From assembly GCA_031216445.1 (NCBI GenBank), contig CM062215.1, forward strand, positions 1,992,001 to 2,056,000: 64,000 bases of DNA. The letters run 5' to 3'. The position numbers were made by a program, and so were the translations under genes. Position 1 is the stretch's first letter, and every line of letters starts with the position of its first letter. This stretch comes from Lateolabrax maculatus. Lineage: Eukaryota; Chordata; Actinopteri; Acropomatiformes; Lateolabracidae. The notes under the pieces are model-generated. The model saw only the letters and a program-made list of their open reading frames with translations. It did no database searches and was not told where the DNA came from. This document shows, piece after piece, positions 33,675-47,000 of the stretch.

Positions 33675-34099
33675 CCCCATTGGAAATGTTTAAATCTGTG
33701 GACGTGGAGACGGGGGGGTGAACACTGAAACAGTGAAATCCATCCAGGATACGAGAGCTGCTCCCTCGGTGTGTGGACCTCTCCTTCACAGCCTGACCGA
33801 GGCAATAAAACTCTGACTCAGTCTCGTGAAATATGCTGCCGCGTCGCTGCGGTCCGCTGCTCCGCTTCCAAACACATCAGTCCGTATTGTTACAGCGCTC
33901 TGTTTACCTTCGGGCCCCGACGCTCTTCATTTTTGCATCGCCACCTGTCACCGAGCTCTCATTTATAACACGAGCGGGTTCCTTGCCCTTCCAAACAATG
34001 CCAGAACTGTGAAACTTTCTGTTATATTTATACCAAAAAGAAATATAAATATTTGAACTAGCGTTTAATGGGGGGTTTTGTGCATTCCATCGTATCGTA

Positions 34100-34420
34100 C
34101 ACAACCTCAATTGTTACCTTGGAAGAATCGCCGGGTTGTATTTACTTTGGGGTCTGCGTGAGTGATATCCGCATCGATGCTGTTTGCCATATTAGTGAGC
34201 TAAGACCTGAGGCTCTCCAGCTGAACTATTGCGGCTGTGTACACAATTTAGATGAAAATCCTGTTTATATTGCAAAAGAGGTGTATTTTGTAAGCCCTTT
34301 CCCCCATCCTGCTGTATATTTAATTGTGAAATATTTCCTGCTGCCCCGTCGCGGCCTGGCCGGTGTGTCCCGACGGCCTAATACATCCCAGTATGCACCT
34401 TCAGCTGTTGATTTATATGT
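34100..34420. promoter_or_regulatory. CNE-like block
   Basis: Repeat-free sequence with GATATCCGCATCGATGCTGT, TTGCCATATTAGTGAGC and TTTAATTGTGAAATATTTCC. A 126-codon frame runs through it without family resemblance. More likely a conserved enhancer than a gene. Conservation is untested. Confidence 0.35.
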
Positions 34421-35439
34421 CAGAACATTTGGTACGACTTTCTTATAAGGGCGTACTTTTGAAAAAGTTTAAGTCATAAATCATGGATTTATGGTTAATA
34501 AATGATAATTATGCTTTTTAGATCAGTTATGAGACAAATCTGGGGTCTTGTAAGGATGTTCCTTGTCTGTATCATTATACGTGATCACATTTATCTTTTC
34601 TAAGCTTTCGGAAGTGGGATGTTTCTTGCAGTGTCCTCTATTTTAGATTGGTTCTAACTATCTCAGGTATGTGTTCCTCTTGGTCCGATCATCCTTGGAT
34701 ATTTTCCATATTTTGTCAGATTTATGCATTTAGTTTTTCCTTATTTGAATCTAGGGTCTAAAGATAGTCATTCTGATTTGACCTTTACCGCAAGTGTTTC
34801 ATGCACCAATTGAGCTGCTGTCCATTGTCCTCTGATTGGATAATCAATTTAGCAGCTATTGATTGTTCATGTAGAACTTGCAAGATACTTGTTCATATAC
34901 CCAATGATGGTCATTTAGACCAAAATGTCACATGAAACGTGTATGAAATAAACCGCAGGAGTGACAAATAATTTTTCTGTATATCATTTAAACCAAAATC
35001 TATTAACAGCTTACAACTGCACACACGACGGCTTATTAGAAAACGAGAAACCTGTGACCCTTTATCAATGACTTACTAAAACGTTTAACTTTTTAAAAAG
35101 TGAGTAAATCATTGATAAGAGACTCGGTTTTCTCAATAATACTAATGACCAATGTTATGTCATTAATAAAGAGTTCTTCCACTACAAAAAGTCTCAAGGA
35201 CATATGTCAATTTTTTTTTCGATTTTTTTACAACCTGACAAAAATTCTCTTACAAAAAAGGATCATTAATCCTAAAAAGTGGTATTTTATCAAACTGATG
35301 CTCAAGATTTATTTTGATGGCCTTTAGTTTGTTCAGTAGGAATCTGCTCTGATGCTGATTGGCGGGATTATTCAGGCAGCTTCCTTGTAACATCGACCAT
35401 ATGACGTTGCTGCTCTGACTTTCTACTGTAACCCAGTCT

Positions 35440-35780
35440 GGATTTAGAGATCTTTGAAAAGAGGCAATTTCAGATTATCGCGGCCCCGATCAGTGTGGAT
35501 GTGTCGGCCCCAGTCGCCGTCAGCTGCGTGCGGATACGACCGGGACACACATGGTTTAGGAATGCACAGATGCCTCGTGTTGTCGTTAATCTCCCCGAGT
35601 GGCTCGCGTCTCGATGGCATCCATATGCAACTTTAATTTCAGCACTTCAAACTGCGGGGGGATAAAGATAGCTTTTGAAGATTGCTTTTCATGTTCGCTG
35701 CGTTTGTCTGAGCGTCTAAGTGTAGCGGAGGAGATCTGGACGGTTTTCCTCTTTTGTGGCACGGTTCGGCTTCTTAAATG
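35440..35780. promoter_or_regulatory. CNE-like block
   Basis: Repeat-free sequence with TTTCAGATTATCGCGGCCCC, TTGTCGTTAATCTCCCCGAG and ATGGCATCCATATGCAACTT, the last containing a POU-like CATATGCAA. Conservation is untested. Confidence 0.35.
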
Positions 35781-36189
35781 GAGAAAAAAAAAAAAGTCAC
35801 TCAGCTCGGAGACGACTTGAAGTGTCTGAAAGCGGCTTTAGAGGCAATTTCCTACTATTGTTTCCCACTAACGAGATAAACACGTTCTGTCATTCAGAGT
35901 TTCTTCCAAAAGGTGACAAATTTCAACATCGTGCAAAATGACATGTGGTAACAGTCAGCGCTCGATGGAAATAGTAATTTTGTGGAGAGAACTTCATTGA
36001 GCTGCCAGCTGTTTTGGACATTTTTACATTCATGCGTTTTCTGAACCCAGCAATAAAGTGTCCAGATTCTTTCATAACTGCAGTTTCACATAAATATGCT
36101 TCTAACAAACAACCATAACATCAATGTTATACGATCCCTATTGTTAACAGTTCTCTTTTAACTTCCATCCAAATCAACTGGCGCTGCTC

Positions 36190-36460
36190 ACAGAGGGCCA
36201 GTGCTAAAAGGATATGGAGCTTTCAGATGGCACCTAAGTGCTGTATCGCATAACCAGTGTGCCTTTTTATGGATTAACAGTTTATTCCTTTTGCTGGAGC
36301 CACACCAAAGCGCCCCGGTCCTCTGTAAAATATACTGTTTTTGGTGAATTATGAGTGTGGCCTTCATCCAAGTGCCTGTGGCCTTCCTGTTTATTTGTAC
36401 GGCGGCGCAGGTCGGCAGCGAGGTGGGGTCCGACGGATCCAGCTGAGCATGTGTAAACAC
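36190..36460. promoter_or_regulatory. CNE-like block
   Basis: Repeat-free sequence with GCTTTCAGATGGCACCTAAG, TATGGATTAACAGTTTATTC and GGCCTTCCTGTTTATTTGTA, the last containing a forkhead-like TGTTTATTT. Conservation is untested. Confidence 0.35.
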
Positions 36461-37599
36461 TCATCCTGGGAGCCGCGGTGAAAGTGGCTATTTTCCTCCG
36501 GCGAGGGGATTTTTTTACTGCCCATTGTTTTTAACACAGAATCGACCTCTTAAAAACATTGGACACTCTCTCATGGCTCTCCTGTGGCCCAAAGAGTGCT
36601 TTGTATATGCCTATTGACAAAATATTTCTGTGTTATGGCATGTGTATACTGGGACTCGTATAAACTGGAAAAGAAACACGACTGTGCTGGCGGGAACATC
36701 TCGCCCATTTCACGCAAGTGCTCCCTGGAAAGCTCTCCGGATACCAGCTTAAAAAACACTGACCACCTGCGATTTCCTCCACTGCATGCAGACGTGGCTC
36801 AAGTCGTACCTTAAGTCCAAAGTTACTGCACTACTGCTGCACTCCCTGAAAGATAAGGCTTCTTAAGAATCACATTTGACCCATTTTTTAAGCACTGAAA
36901 ACTATCAAGAAACGACCCGGCTGAACTGGAAGAAGGAAGAATCTATTATAACATTTAAAGATTAAAAGTCCATATACTGCACTAAGACAGATTACACAGC
37001 ACAATGCATTACAAAATGGAAGTTAAATGAAAGCTACCACTGTATACAGTTGGACACATGGGGGACAAACACACTATAATCATCTTCATGTCATATTCAC
37101 CCTTGAGCGAAATTGTGGGGACGTTTTCAGAGTGACTTCTGTGTCTGAGGTGCAACCGCCGTGGTTGTTTTGTCAACACGATATCATCCGAAGGCGAAAC
37201 ATTTCGTGGCGTCGGAGGCTTCGCCGCAGCTCCGACTCGACCCGACTCAAACCCTTTCAGACTCAACTGCTGCGACAAAGCACAGACGACAACGACGGCG
37301 GTGACGGCGGCAGTTGCGAGGAGTTTGGGGACAACCCGGAGAAAAACACGTCTGTAGGGTGGCGGTTGGAAGGAGAGGATGAAGGGACGGGCGGCTGTTT
37401 GAGTGTTGCCACTATGTGAAAGCTTCTCCGGGCTGCCCGTGCACTTTGACACCGGTAGCCAAGTCCTGGAGGCCTCGACCGTCAGGGAGAAGTGTGTGTT
37501 TGTTGCTGCTGAAGGGGTCTGTGAGCAGGATCCAAGCCAGGGTCAGGGGGGTTAGCTACATGTCCTAAAAGCAAACTGTAACCTACTTTCACCCCCCTC

Positions 37600-37626
37600 C
37601 ACACACACACACACACACACACACAC
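37600..37626 (+). repeat. (CA)n microsatellite
   Basis: About 13 CA units downstream of CCCCCCTC. Otherwise unremarkable. Confidence 0.85.
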
Positions 37627-40379
37627 AGTGAGCAAGTCAGACATCCTGCCATGGAGTCCACTCTTGACGTTTCGTCTGTTTTGCAAAGTCAAAAGGCCAC
37701 GAGAGAGACGAGGTAGTTCACCAAACTTTGGGGCATCTACCGAAGTGCCTCAGAGTTCCCAGAGTGCCGCTGGTTTCAGTGTGGGTGGCTCTCGAATCCC
37801 TCAGCCCTGCAGTGTTAGTGTCATCTGCAAAACTGCAGCTGAAGTATACATTGTACATACCGAGATGATGAGATGGTTCTGCATTGTAGATTTGATTTTA
37901 AGTTTAAAATAGCCTTACTTGTATTTACAGTAGAGATTGAACATCTCTGAAAAAAGTGACACTTTTTACTCCAGCAATTTAGTGTTACACTTCCACAAAG
38001 TTGAGGGATGTGGAAGAGACAGCAATCTGAATTTTAGCTCCTATTATGGGGCTCAAGCTCCAAAAACACTGGATCCTACACCTCCCATAATGCAACTGGA
38101 CTGCATCCTTCATTAGAATATCCATCTTTCAAACTCAGCACCCCAAGTTTGTAACACGGGCTCTGTTATAAATTTACAATCTCCAAGCTGAACCCAAAGA
38201 GTTGCTCTCTGTGTCAGATCAGGTGATCATCAGGTCGTAAACTCTTGCCGTGACGACATCACAGACAACATGTTAGACCCTAACCCAGCATTGCATAGCA
38301 TGCCATCTTTTGTAACTGTACAGAGGCGGCGATAAGGCCGACTTTACAGCATTACAGCTGTATTGGGGGGGGGGGGGGACTGTTGGCCAGCGTCACAGAA
38401 CGCGTCGTAGAAGTTGTCAAACTTGGCAAAAGTTGCTGCATTAGTTGTCGTCTTCTATGACTCGCTACACGGGTAAAACAAGGGTCACGCCCCAAAGTCT
38501 GTCGGGTCAGGTGTTGACATCATTATTATGTTGTCTGATCTTAGCAAAGTCCGGAAATTTGTACGTCACCACCCCTTGACCACCTCTCTACGACTTCTGT
38601 GTGGTACAAGACCCTCACACTTGCCACAATTACACATGTACGTATATGTATAAGCATTATGTAGGAGACGTGGCGGTCCTGTTTACATTCTGCGTGCTGT
38701 CTTGCTGCCGCCCCGCAGGCTGCCGACCCTCCCGCTAACCTCGGCGCCGTATCGAGCAGACGCAAACTCGCCAACACAAACGGAGACTCGGCTGGCCCGT
38801 AGCACCGAGAACAAGATCTGCTCCACTCAGGATCATCCGGCTCGACTCTCCCTCAACGACTCGCTGCTAGTTTGAGGTTTGACTGTGAGGCGCGTTGGGA
38901 GATCTTATAGGGTTTGAAGTTGAGAGCCGCGGCACCGACAAGCACCCGCTCCTCCTCTCACCTCGAAGCCTTTTCTACCCCCGGAAACAAAGCAAGAAAA
39001 ATCCTCAAGTATCTTCCACATCAAACAAGGGGAAGCGTCTCCAAGAGGCAGAAATGGTTTCTTTTTGTGGTTGGTGAGGATCAGTGGCGCGTCAGTGATC
39101 ACATTAAGGAGGATGCTGTTAAAACTCTCCCTCAGACCTGATCATACTCTTTTTCTGGGGCCTTGAAGCTCTTCTATAGCGGTAAAAACATGTCAGTACA
39201 GATTAAAAATACTTACTGCTCAAATCTTTTTGTAGTTTCTGTACATGCGTCAGAAACTGAGGGGGCTGTTTGCAGCAAGTGGTCGGTCAGCGAGGTGTGA
39301 CCTCACATGGTTTACTGTATGCTGTTATCTGCAGATTTTCAATTAAAACCTTGTTTGAATTTCAAAGCTCAGTTACACTCCTGTCCTGTGACAGGGAATA
39401 AAACATACTGCCTTCTTTTAAACATAACGGAGGAGCTTTTACTTCACTTTTATGCTTTTTATACTCTATTTAAAATCAGCTTTTGCCAACACTTCACTAA
39501 AAATATACAACATATATACTTTCAACAAGTTTCTGTGGGCTTAATGTGAATCAACAGAAAATGGAGACAAGGATGCAAAGTGCAACAAAGTGAAAAATGA
39601 AACCCACAAAGACGTAAAAAAAAAAAAAAAAATTTCAAAAGTGAGTTAAGAGTTTGTATCGTCCAACTGCTTACAAGGTGCTTTGGAGTAATTTACTACA
39701 AAACAAACTTGGAGAAGTGACAGATATTAAGTCCTCTGGTATTTATTTGAGATGTCAGCGGGTGACAGAGGGGGTCGACCCGAACCTCAGCCATCTGATC
39801 TGGCCTTCTAGCAAGTCTTTGTTGAATATTACATCAGGAACCTCATGCTTTTATTGTCAATTGTAAATAAAGTAGCTTCAGCTCATTCCAAAATCTGCAA
39901 ATTTGCATGCTGTCAAGACTCACGCAGCTGCACAATGTGGATTTGTGTTTTACAGATACATAAAGACACATGGCAAAACAAGCCATAGTTTCAAAGTTGG
40001 AGCTTGTTTTATTCATGTAGCTTCAAGACGCAGACAGAGGAGTCTGCTGGAAGCTCCCTGGCATGGCGGGAAGTCAAGCGAGGAGGGATAAGGGCTGTAT
40101 AGAGCAGCGGGAGAACATCAGATGGGGGAGAAAGAGTTGAACAGTAACCACAGGACACGCCGCCGGAGACAAATATTTCATCAGAAAAGTTCCCAGATAC
40201 AGGCTGGAGGAAACGCTGACGCTCAGTGTGCTTGTGAACGCACCCCACCCTCAGTTTGTCTTTGCCTCGCCTTGACTCCGCAAGCTGGTAAATATGTGTT
40301 TTCCTCTGCAGTGATTGGAGATGGGTTTCACCGCCTGGAATAAATCATTATTGCTTCTGAAAAGCAAATACGTATCTGT

Positions 40380-41260
40380 TGCTCAGCTTATTGACAATGT
40401 AGAGAGACCAAAGAATAAATAAAGACAGAAAGGAAGGAAATGAAGGCGGCTGCCCAATCATGACGCCTGCTTAAGACCTCATTGCTTCTGAGTGCTACTT
40501 TACTGTTGCCGTATTTTGACTGAAATCTTAATGCAATGAGGATTAAAGGGATTACAACATAATCTTGAATAATCCAAAGTGCCACGGACGGAGGAGCGCT
40601 TGTAATAACGCCGTAAAATCCGTCCAGAGGTCTGACAACATTGTCAGTCACGGCAAGGATTAAATATTTGCGGGAAAAACTTTCGACTAATGCCCGCAAA
40701 AACCGTTGTGGGGGGAAAAAAAAAAAGCACGGGGCCAGAAGGCAATTTAGTAATTTAAGAGACATATAGCACCTCTGTAAGTGCTGGCCAGCCTGCTGCC
40801 AGGACAAAGCCCAGGCAGACGAGGGGGAGACGGGCTTTTTAAGCAGATTTACTCCTCCAATTTTTGTTTTTGATCAATGCTCAGGCAGGTTCATTACACA
40901 TGTAAAGCACGGGGGAGGTTTGAGGAATGAAAATGTTCTCACAACCAAAAATCAATTCTTATTAGGTTTACCGAAATGCCATCAACATGTCCATTAGCTT
41001 TTCCATTAATTTATATTTTTTCCTCAAGAGCAGGGCTTCCTTGTGTATTTTAAGGATTATGTAAAGCATCACCAGAAATTATCGTTTGAGCTAAATAACC
41101 CATATTCATCGACGTGAACCTGCCTTTAATTACAACCCTTCACTCAATAACAGCAATGCTAGAATCTGTTTGGGAGGCACATTAGTGGGATTTGATGCAG
41201 ACCTTGCCTGGGTGCTCCCTGAAATTCATGCGGGCTGATTGAAGTCGTATTGACGCTTAA
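40380..41260. promoter_or_regulatory. Large CNE-like block
   Basis: Nearly 900 bp without repeats and with many homeodomain, POU and paired-type cores, for example TTAATGCAATGAGGATTAAA, TCCATTAGCTTTTCCATTAA, GAAATTATCGTTTGAGC and GCCTTTAATTACAACCC. A 139-codon minus-strand frame (40388-40807) overlaps it but has no family signature. Of all the blocks it looks most like a cluster of enhancers. Conservation is untested. Confidence 0.4.
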
Positions 41261-43005
41261 CTCCTCTCCAACAAACCAAACCCTTAATTTAACTGAATGA
41301 ATATAAATTGAGTGTAAGAAAAGCTTTTAGAACCAGAATCTACATTTAGTGTACAGGAATTTGTCTCAGTGAAGAAGAAGCAGAGACACTGACGACTAAA
41401 ATAGTGACAGTACAGAGGCCGGACGGCAAAAAGACAGACTGTACATGACTCATACAGCATATATATGATAAATCTGCTTTATATTGAATATTCAATCACT
41501 GTGTGCATTCAGGCAGCAACAAATTGTGGCGGCTGCCGTTGAAGAGGAGGAGGAGAGAGGGTTTGTGGAGTTCAGACTTTTATGCTTTGCATTGGATCAG
41601 TCATTTTGTGTTAGTGCTGTCGGGTGGAAACATGGATGAAAATGAAGCCAGCACTTCAAAAACTATGAAGTTTCATATTTAAGGGGCATGTATCTGGATA
41701 AATTCTACGTTTTGATATTGTTTCATGGACTATTAGGCCCCATATTGCTTAAGCTGTGAGCAGAAATATTCCCATTCTGAACTCTTCATAAATTATGAAA
41801 AATACAAATTTCTCCTTTTTAAAAAAGGATTTAAATGTCCTCAAGGCAGAGCTGCCTTCACTATTTTCAAAAGCAGCAACTCTGAAATGCAAATGTGTCA
41901 TAAACCCTCATCTTAGTGTTGTGCATTTGTTTAAAAGTAAGTTCAGGTTCATTCTTGAACCTGGAAATAGTAGGTGGGCAGTGTAAACATTCAGGTACGG
42001 GTGCAGGACTGAAGCAGCAAACAAGAGCAGAGCTAGTGCACACACTGAATTTAGCAAACTCTAAATCTAATCCCCTTTTTTTGGTTTGTTTGTCTTCAAG
42101 GTTCTGAGGATTTTTTCCAGTCTGGATATGAGATTTGACGCGGATGTCCTCCCTCTCTTCCCTATATGAACTCATTTAAGGACTGTTCATTGGTTGGTGT
42201 GGTCTGCCTGACGCTCTCGTATAAAAATGCTGTTTCAGAATTAGAATTCTCTGTAATGCAGCAGTGTTGATAATGTGCAGAAACGCGTTACTAAATCTCC
42301 TTGTTTGATAAAGCAATTCGAACTTGAGTAGCAGGTCTATAACCAGAAGGTCAGATGTCGGCAGGTTCTCTGAAAAAGCCACAGAGGTGGCGTTTTGAAA
42401 GTAAAAATACTTCACTTGTGCTGCTTTCAGTTGACCGCACGTTTGGCCTTTCTAGTGTTAAATCGGCACATTTCCTGCTCTGCCTCAATGAGGACGTCCT
42501 CTCTGACTCGACCTCCTGCTGCCCGGCACCTGACCCCAGGCTGCTCGGTGTCCAACTGGCCGGCTTCCAGTTTGAATAAACTGGATGAGCTGAAAATGCA
42601 GATGTGTTTCTCTTTGGATAAAATGTCCTGTTTTCTAACTTTATGTATCATTTATGCATTACTCTTATTTTAAAGAGAATATCTGCTGTATGCTCACATT
42701 GTCATAAAACAAAAGTGATTTCTAACTTGATGAGCGATCCATCTTTGAAACGTGAAAGTTCAACCTCAAAAATCAGTTTGACAAAACCAACTCAATGTCC
42801 ACTTACTAGCTTCTTCTAGAGAGTTCAGCTGTATCACACAAAAGTCAAACACAGTTTGATCACATGTCACTGAGATGAATCTGTTGACATGGCGATGGAT
42901 GCTGATAACGGCAGTGTAGAGATATGATTGTTGAGAATATGCTTATATCTGCTTACAACTACACTACAGTAAGTTAAAGTATATTGTAAAGTGCTTTATA
43001 GTGCA

Positions 43006-43030
43006 GGGGGGGGGGGGGGGGGGGGGGGGG
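43006..43030 (+). repeat. G-homopolymer (25 G)
   Basis: An uninterrupted run of 25 G in AT-rich surroundings. G-quadruplex-prone, with uncertain exact length. Confidence 0.9.
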
Positions 43031-45083
43031 TCAAATAAAGTGATCCCACCAACTCCAATAAGGATCTTCCCTTTAAAATGTCACATGCTGGCTCACATTT
43101 CCCAGCTGAAATCAGTCCTGAGCCCGTCTCTGTAATCTCACCCACAGTGCTGCCCCCCAGTGCAGACTGCCGTCAACAGCAGCCAGTCACTTTCTGTCAT
43201 GGACACAGATAACACCCTGGACATGTGTTTTAGTCTGCAACAAGAAGACTGTTTTACAAGCGGGCACTTTACACCAACTCCTCATTTCTCTGAGAAAAAG
43301 GAGGGAAAAAAAGCTGCCAGCCGCTACAGACAGTTTATTTTTTTCTGCCTATAAGCCATAATGAGGTTGTGCCCCGGGGAATCAGTCGAGCGGAATGTTA
43401 TTAATGCCTCAAAAAGGAGGAAAAAATCCTCTGCACCTTCTGCGGCCGTGGCATAAAGGCAGGAAAAAGACTGTCAAACAATTAAAGTGAAGTGAATTCC
43501 CTGAGATGGAGGGGGAAAGGAGACAGAGAGAGAGAAAAGAAAAAAGGAAAAACAAGCAGACAGGCCTGGAAACGTGTGTGAGGACGAGGAGAGAAACAGC
43601 TTCCTTCAGGATGTGCAGGAGAAACGATGAGCGGTGTGAAAGCTATCTAAAGACCTGGATGTTTTTCCACTGAGCGCATGAGAGCCGAGCTGCTGGATCA
43701 AACAGGGTCAGGAGTCACTGCTGTGCATCCAACTGTCTCTAATAACACATGCATGTTTTCTTCACACTAATTTACCAACTTTCCTGCAATTTGGAAATGT
43801 CGAAAAAAAAGAAGTTTGCTTCTTCTGACTTTGGAAACCAGTGCGAGCTTCCTGGTGCATCTGTTAAAATCTGAAATCTGGACAGAGATATCTGTATTCC
43901 TCCTACAACCTGCAGTCTGCCAGCCCGGCATCGCCAGACTAATTCGTAAATGCGTATTCTGGGCGCGACAACCAATCAGAGCGACGAAACACATATTTCT
44001 TAACATAAAGCTTAAGTGCAGAAAATGCATTCTTACTGAAAGAACTGGTAGTAGCTTCTGACAGAAAAGAAAACCATGAAACACATCGCGACATTTCACC
44101 GAAAGCTCAAGCAGACGGGGTCTTGCTGGAGGGCACGTCGGCAGGGACGGGCACCGAGGACACTTTTAAATTGTCCTCCAGTTCAACACCAGCAGCTGAA
44201 ATCCAATCTTCTCTCTTCAGTCCCTGAAGGCCGCGGAGTGACAATACAGAGGTGTGTGACACATTTTCATCTTCATTCAAAGAAATCCCGATGACTCTGA
44301 TTTAATTTGCCCAGTTACATCCTCCCGGCCCGGCCGCCATTGTCCCCCCTCCCCATGTGTCAGGCCGACATCCTCGACGGAAGAAGCCGTCACTGTCAAA
44401 GCCTGGTACCCCCCCGGCGAGCGCCGCGCCCCATTGTCTGTCCTCACCTTTGTGTCTTTGTGTCTTTACGGACTGTCACATTGGCGGGTCGTTCAGACGT
44501 GACCCGCTCGCCGGCGGGGGAAACGCCGCTCAACAAGCGCGGCTCCCACAGGAAGTGGAGAGGGGAAAAGAAGAGGCAGGGGAAGCATATCAAACAAGGA
44601 GAGGTGAGCGCCCTGTGACACTTCCAGCGGCTGAACTGCAGCTGGTGGGTTTCAAAAGAAAGGAAAATAATGAGATCCTCAGTCTCCGACGCACTTGTTT
44701 CATGTTGAATTTGATTTGATTTGTCCGTGCGCTCCTCATCCTGCTGCTGCTCAGGGTTCGGAGAGATGTTGCCCATCTGGAAGCCGCCTGGTTTGTTTTC
44801 TCAGACCACAGTGTTTCAACCTTTTCGATGGAGAAGCTGTGGACTTCTGTTTCATTTATCTGTCTGGAGGCAGAGAATGCTTTGCAACCAGACTGCTATT
44901 TGACTGTGTCCTGGTACTGACATGGCATAAAAATACCATTCAAGCAATAAGATGTAGCCAAAACGTATGATAGTCAAAAATACAGCAGCATCACAAAGAA
45001 GAATCTGCAAAGTTTCCAGGTGGAAGTGCAGTTTTTAACTTCAACAAGAAGAAATTTGTCATGGGGAACACTGAATACGTAGT

Positions 45084-45308
45084 TTAACCCTTGTGTTGTC
45101 CTCTGGGTCGAGGTGATGTATCATATGTTTGTGTCATCCTTTTCCTTTATTCTGTTTCTTACTCTGTTCCTATTGTCAAGAAACAAACTAAAAACAAAAG
45201 ATAACCGCTTCAAGAATCACAAATGTCATGCATAACAACATTTACATACACAGAAGGACATTTTCGGCCACCGGGTCACCTTGACCCAGAGGACAACACA
45301 AGGGTTAA
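45084..45308. mobile_element. piggyBac-type MITE, nearly intact
   Basis: A 225-bp element begins TTAACCCTTGTGTTGTCCTC and ends with the reverse complement of that sequence. The terminal inverted repeat extends over about 32 bp (CCCTTGTGTTGTCCTCTGG, GTC, then G/A, AGGTGA) with one mismatch. Each end carries TTAA, the target duplicated by piggyBac transposases. The interior has no coding capacity, so it was moved in trans. The near-identical ends suggest a fairly recent insertion. Confidence 0.88.
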
Positions 45309-46189
45309 TAGGTTTTTGTATGTATTAAGTGGTATTTCAAACCACTTAATAGATATTTTATTGGCAGCTTTATTCTTGATTATGAAAAATGTACGATTAT
45401 CTTGTGTAAAAAGTCAACCCAGAGCCGTGGCCCTGCAGCCAGCATCATATCACACGCCTGTTTCTGTAAGCCTGGTGGATGCCTGTTGTTCTAGCTTCTA
45501 TCGTGATTACTTCTACAGTTTGAGCCTAAATCAGTACAAACACTAGAAAGGACAGATAGCATGAAACTCCAGTCAGGTGGGTAAGATATAGCGTTGTTCT
45601 GCACCAAAAGCAAAAAACTTCAGTTCACAACTGCAGCACAAACTAGGCCAAAGACAAGTCACTTCAGCTTCTCGCTGAAATGAATTTTGTCCTGGGCGCT
45701 CTTGTTTTCAGGATCCGTACTGGGGCCTCGCTCGTCACACCCATCAACTCTGATACGCTGACAATCCCCTCATTAATTTGAACGGTGCAGCCGGGTTTGA
45801 AACACGAGAACCCCTTCAGCCATTTCCCTAATGGTCTGCGAGCCGGCCGACCCGGGCGCAGCCGAGCGCTCGTCTGCGCGGCGGAGTCGGGAGGGTGTTA
45901 GAGGTCCTTTCACCGCGAACTGAGCAGCCATGATGGCTAACCACCACACCAGAGGCCCCTTTGTTTCTCTTTTTTCTCACCCCAGCACTTTACAAACAGC
46001 TAAGCCTGTCACAGTCCGACATCAAGGTTCAGTGGTCTGTCAACATTTACCAGCAGATAAAGACAGTGAGGGGAACATTCTCAGCCCTGGAGAGCCCATC
46101 GCTCCGTCCGCAGGGTGTGTGTTAGAGAGAGAAAGTGTGTGTGAAAAGATACAGAGCGAGTTCTTATGTGTCTTTTCTCAGTGACAGCA

Positions 46190-46790
46190 GCCAAACAGAA
46201 AACACTCATGCGGGGAGGAAGATGGCGCGAGTACATTAGAGCCCCCCGCCGCCTCCCCGCCGATGAAAAGTGACGACGGAAAGCTCTGACAAATAGGACC
46301 GGATCCCGCCTCCCCTGGGCTCAGGCCGAGCTGCATCTCGTTCTTCGGCCTGTGGGTCTTTTGCTCTGTTTAGGGGAGGGAAGGGGCTATCACAAGCTCC
46401 GCCGGCTTTAGATGTGTCGGAGACGAGAAGCCGGGCAGAGATTTTGAGACTCGGGTCCGTGGCGCCCATCGAAGACGCCCCGACTAATAAACAACGAGGG
46501 GATTTGACTGAACAAAACAAGCTGCTGCTCTTTGAAACAGCCGGGGTTGTGAGGACGCGGCATCGAGGGGGATTTTTATTTATGTCCAGCTAATGATCTA
46601 CCTACAAGAATATATATTTTTCTATTTTCGCCGTTTGCTGGGAAATGTGTTTGCTAATTGGGCCACAGATGACGAAGAGCTCTACAAAAGTTTCTCTGAA
46701 GTTTGTCAAGCAAAATACAAATATCTGCTTCAAACAGCGCACTTTACACCGCCGCCCCTGCGGTCAACGCTCAAAGAATAATTCGAGGGG
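46190..46790. promoter_or_regulatory. CNE-like block, GC-rich then AT-rich
   Basis: A GC-rich left half (GGAAGATGGCGCGAGTACAT, GAAAAGTGACGACGGAAAGC) passes into GTCCAGCTAATGATCTACC and TGTGTTTGCTAATTGGGCCA. ETS- or YY1-like (AGATGGCG) and homeodomain cores occur without repeats. It could be an enhancer or an unannotated promoter. No exon was found beside it. Conservation is untested. Confidence 0.35.
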
Positions 46791-46971
46791 AGCTTCTCAT
46801 AATTAGGTTGCAGTGAATGAAGGTCGAACTTTTATATTAAAATTTGATAACACATTGAAGTTTCTCCTCAGAGGTCCAACTACGCTTGAGGGAGTTGTGA
46901 TGTCAAAATGTCCATATAAAGAGTCCATGTCCTCTGTCTTCACATGATTGCACAGTGTGCATAGATTAAGA

Positions 46972-47000
46972 CACTATGTGGTCAAAAGAACATGGACACC
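46972..47000 (+). mobile_element. Solo Tc1-type terminal repeat fragment
   Basis: CACTATGTGGTCAAAAGAAC followed by ATGGACACC closely resembles the terminal inverted repeat of a common fish Tc1-like family (CACTATATGGCCAAAAGTAT...). No partner end or transposase was seen nearby, so this is a truncated remnant. Confidence 0.6.

Larger units (their letters stand above)
27275..45083. other. Gene desert with candidate conserved non-coding blocks
   Basis: No exon or RNA gene was confirmed. It has (CA)n repeats at 33.64 and 37.6 kb, a 24-G run at 30.02 kb and a 25-G run at 43.01 kb, separately listed CNE-like blocks and one unrecognised 47-codon frame at 32.67 kb. The longer frames here (34068-34448 and 40388-40807) lie inside CNE-like blocks and match no protein family I recognise. 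Confidence 0.4.

Noticed and set aside
34068..34448. 126-codon plus-strand frame as a gene
   Set aside because: No family match and no splice context. The sequence texture suits a conserved non-coding block better.
43772..44099. Minus-strand frames of 67 and 110 codons containing VWRCRAGRLQVVGG
   Set aside because: The phrase resembles a translated dispersed fish repeat, but I could not define its class or ends, so it is not listed as a feature.
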